64,000 nucleotides of DNA from Streptomyces sp. NBC_01716 (GTDB lineage Bacteria; Actinomycetota; Actinomycetes; Streptomycetales; Streptomycetaceae), in assembly GCF_036248275.1 (NCBI RefSeq), contig NZ_CP109181.1, positions 7,998,001 through 8,062,000 on the forward strand, read 5' to 3'. Below, in pieces: positions 61,909 through 64,000 of the stretch. Below the pieces are notes generated by a model. The model saw nothing but the letters and a program-made list of their open reading frames with translations, did not search any database and had not been told where the DNA came from. A program made the translations under genes and the position numbers. Each line of letters opens with the position of its first letter. Within the stretch, counting starts at the first letter, position 1.

Positions 61909-62697
61909 GTGAGCTTGAGGATCGTTGTCTGTGTGAAGTACGTGCCCGACGCCACGGGTGACCGGCATTTCGCCGATGACCTGACGCTTGACCGTGACGA
62001 TGTGGACGGTCTGCTGTCCGAGCTGGACGAGTACGCGGTCGAGCAGGCGCTGCGGATCGCGGGTGAGCACGATGGTGACGCGGAGGTCACCGTGCTGACG
62101 GTGGGTCCCGAGGACGCGAAGGACGCGCTGCGCAAGGCGCTGTCGATGGGGGCGGACAAGGCGGTCCACGTCGAGGACGACGATCTGCACGGCACGGACG
62201 CGCTCGGCACGTCGCTGGTTCTGGCGAAGGCGGTCGAGAAGACCGGTTACGACCTGGTGATCTGTGGCATGGCCTCCACCGACGGCACGATGGGCGTCCT
62301 GCCCGCGATGCTCTCGGAGCGGCTGGGTGTGCCGCAGGTGACGCTGCTGTCCGAGGTGTCGGTCGACGGCTCCACCGTGAAGGGTCGCCGTGACGGTGAC
62401 GCGGCGACCGAGCAGCTCGAAGCCTCCCTGCCGGCCGTCGTGTCGGTTACCGATCAGTCGGGCGAGGCGCGCTACCCCTCGTTCAAGGGGATCATGGCGG
62501 CGAAGAAGAAGCCGGTTCAGTCCCTGGACCTGGGGGACCTGGAGATCGAGGCCGGGGACGTCGGTCTCGAAGGCGCGTGGACGGCCGTCGACTCCGCCAC
62601 GGAACGCCCGGCACGCACGGCGGGCACGATCGTCAACGACGAGGGCAAGGGCGGCGACCAGCTGGCCGAGTACCTCGTCAGCCAGAAGTTCATCTGA
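61909..62697 (+). CDS. etfB: Electron transfer flavoprotein, beta subunit
   Basis: 262 residues from GTG 61909 behind TAGGAGAGCC. Starts LRIVVCVKYVPDATGD; AMP-binding region VICGMASTDGTMGVLPAML and conserved VTDQSGEARYPSFKGIMAAK match EtfB. It forms a heterodimer with EtfA, accepting electrons from acyl-CoA dehydrogenases and related enzymes. First gene of a two-gene operon with etfA. Confidence 0.95.
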   Translation: MSLRIVVCVKYVPDATGDRHFADDLTLDRDDVDGLLSELDEYAVEQALRIAGEHDGDAEVTVLTVGPEDAKDALRKALSMGADKAVHVEDDDLHGTDALGTSLVLAKAVEKTGYDLVICGMASTDGTMGVLPAMLSERLGVPQVTLLSEVSVDGSTVKGRRDGDAATEQLEASLPAVVSVTDQSGEARYPSFKGIMAAKKKPVQSLDLGDLEIEAGDVGLEGAWTAVDSATERPARTAGTIVNDEGKGGDQLAEYLVSQKFI

Positions 62698-62770
62698 CGG
62701 GTGCGGTCCACCGCCCCTCTCGCCGGTCCCGGTTCCTTCACGCACACGCATTCGCAGGAGATCCATTCCC

Positions 62771-63733
62771 ATGGCTGAAGTTCTCGTCTATGTCGATCAT
62801 GTGGACGGTGCCGTCCGCAAGCCCACCCTGGAGCTGCTGACGCTGGCCCGCCGTCTCGGTGACCCGGTCGCCGTCGCGCTGGGGAACGGCGCGGCGGACA
62901 CCGCCTCCACACTGGCGGAGCACGGCGCGGTGAAGGTCCTGACCGCCGACGCCGCCGAGTTCGCCGACTACCTCGTCGTCCCGAAGGTCGACGCCCTCCA
63001 GGCCGCGTACGCGCAGGTGTCCCCGGCCGCCGTCCTCGTCCCCTCCTCCGCCGAGGGCAAGGAGATCGCGGCCCGCCTCGCGGTGCGGGTCGGGTCGGGC
63101 ATCGTCACCGACGCGATCGACCTGGAGGCCGGTGACGGGGGTCCGGTGGCGACGCAGTCGGTGTTCGCCGCCGCCTACACCACCAAGTCCCGTATCACCA
63201 GGGGCACTCCGGTCATCACCGTGAAGCCCAACTCGGCCCCTGTCGAGCCGGCCCCGGCCGCGGGCACCGTCGAGGAGCTGGCTGTCACCTTCTGTGAGGG
63301 GGCCACCGGTACGAAGGTCGTCGCCCGTACGCCGCGTGAGTCGACCGGCCGTCCCGAGCTGACCGAGGCCGCGATCGTGGTCTCCGGCGGACGTGGTGTC
63401 AACGGCGCGGAGAACTTCGCGATCATCGAGGCGCTGGCGGACTCCCTCGGCGCGGCCGTGGGTGCTTCGCGTGCCGCTGTGGACGCGGGCTGGTACCCGC
63501 ACTCCAACCAGGTCGGCCAGACCGGCAAGTCCGTCTCCCCGCAGCTCTACATCGCCTCCGGCATCTCCGGTGCGATCCAGCACCGGGCGGGCATGCAGAC
63601 CTCGAAGACGATCGTCGCGGTCAACAAGGACGCCGAAGCGCCCATCTTCGACCTCGTCGACTACGGAATCGTCGGCGACCTCTTCCAGGTCGTCCCGCAA
63701 CTCACCGAAGCCATCAAGGCACGCAAGGGCTGA
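62771..63733 (+). CDS. etfA: Electron transfer flavoprotein, alpha subunit
   Basis: 320 residues from ATG 62771 behind CAGGAGATC. N-terminal ETF fold (AEVLVYVDHVDGAVRKPTLE) and the FAD-binding C-terminal domain: IVVSGGRGVNGAENFAIIE, VDAGWYPHSNQVGQTGKSV, LYIASGISGAIQHRAGMQTS, FDLVDYGIVGDLFQVVPQL. Holds the FAD of the heterodimer with EtfB. Followed by a strong terminator. Confidence 0.95.
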   Translation: MAEVLVYVDHVDGAVRKPTLELLTLARRLGDPVAVALGNGAADTASTLAEHGAVKVLTADAAEFADYLVVPKVDALQAAYAQVSPAAVLVPSSAEGKEIAARLAVRVGSGIVTDAIDLEAGDGGPVATQSVFAAAYTTKSRITRGTPVITVKPNSAPVEPAPAAGTVEELAVTFCEGATGTKVVARTPRESTGRPELTEAAIVVSGGRGVNGAENFAIIEALADSLGAAVGASRAAVDAGWYPHSNQVGQTGKSVSPQLYIASGISGAIQHRAGMQTSKTIVAVNKDAEAPIFDLVDYGIVGDLFQVVPQLTEAIKARKG

Positions 63734-63767
63734 GCCGAGGACGGCTCGTACGTTCCGGAGGCACACA

Positions 63768-63802
63768 GGGGCCGCGCGGTGGGTGATCCACCGCGCGGCC
63801 CC
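63768..63802. terminator. Terminator after etfA
   Basis: Perfect 15-bp stem (GGGGCCGCGCGGTGG and complement) with a 5-base loop, 35 bp after the etfA stop. Confidence 0.88.
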
Positions 63803-63936
63803 TGCGCGCCGCGCACTCGCTTACCGGCTCGTCCCGGGCGACCATTGACGCAGCCCGGATCGGGAGATTAACTTCACCATGCGGATGATGAATTCCGTAT
63901 AGCGGAAAACTCAACGCGGTGCATGGAGGCGTGGGA

Positions 63937-64000
63937 ATGGGTCAGGGCCAGCAGGAGAAGGTCGCGACGAGCCTCGCGGACGCGGTCGGGGCGAGCATCG
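63937..64000 (+). CDS. 5' end of an unidentified gene
   Basis: ATG 63937, or GTG 63931, after GGAGGCGTGG-type ribosome sequence, opens a frame MGQGQQEKVATSLADAVG that runs off the right edge. Only 21 codons are visible, too few to name the family. Confidence 0.5.
   Translation, partial: MGQGQQEKVATSLADAVGASI

Overview
The window looks like a Streptomyces chromosome segment, or that of a close relative. It is very GC-rich, uses GTG and TTG starts, and carries families typical of that genus: PQQ-propeller Ser/Thr kinases, DUF397 with its HTH partner, DUF574 methyltransferase, DUF5134, DUF6207, DUF6421, SpoIIE-type phosphatases and Tat-exported glycosidases. I saw no rRNA, tRNA or CRISPR array.

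Layout. Positions 1-17,160 are accessory and heavily decayed. They hold fragments of a GH106-like hydrolase and nanE fused head to head, two intact kinase/PQQ receptors, IS remnants, one large intact secreted GH106-like enzyme with a well-formed promoter and two LacI-type operators, a chopped AAA helicase, a truncated LacI regulator, an HNH-nuclease gene with several lesions, and an IS5-type transposase killed by a single TGA. Positions 17,300-19,930 are an ArsR/SulP/ArsR island. Positions 19,951-28,729 form the most coherent catabolic locus: a divergent LysR regulator, then 5-dehydro-4-deoxyglucarate dehydratase, a ketoglutarate-semialdehyde-type dehydrogenase, a TauABC-like importer, an M24 peptidase-like hydrolase and a RidA-family protein. 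Positions 28,800-37,500 hold signalling genes (anti-sigma-like ATPase, HTH/DUF397 pair, DUF574 methyltransferase, SpoIIE phosphatase), a vanadium-haloperoxidase-like protein, a decayed LLM oxidoreductase and a GMC oxidoreductase.

Positions 37,526-39,530 are a two-component system broken twice: a 181-bp MITE sits in the regulator and a TGA replaces a codon in the kinase. A second copy of the same MITE (175 bp) lies in the HNH gene at 14,129. Positions 39,700-45,650 hold an APH-like kinase, a secreted M14 carboxypeptidase, and HAD, PAP2, M56 and DUF5134 proteins. Positions 46,000-52,440 are a sugar locus (GH99-like, GH38, Gfo/Idh/MocA, ThuA, tail of an enolase-superfamily dehydratase) whose GH38 gene has lost catalytic residues and is frameshifted in a G7 run. 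From 52,560 to the end the content looks like conserved core: GNAT, XRE regulator, SDR, GDPD, DUF6421-SDR-threonine aldolase-B3/4, acyltransferase, thioredoxin-like, etfB-etfA.

Two themes stand out. First, much gene death is visible at nucleotide level: MITEs, TGG-to-TGA changes, deletions and homopolymer shifts. Second, the LysR/kdgD/KGSADH/ABC/M24/RidA cluster couples a sugar-acid end pathway to a peptidase-like hydrolase and an imine deaminase, which does not match a standard glucarate operon. It is my best candidate for an undescribed pathway.
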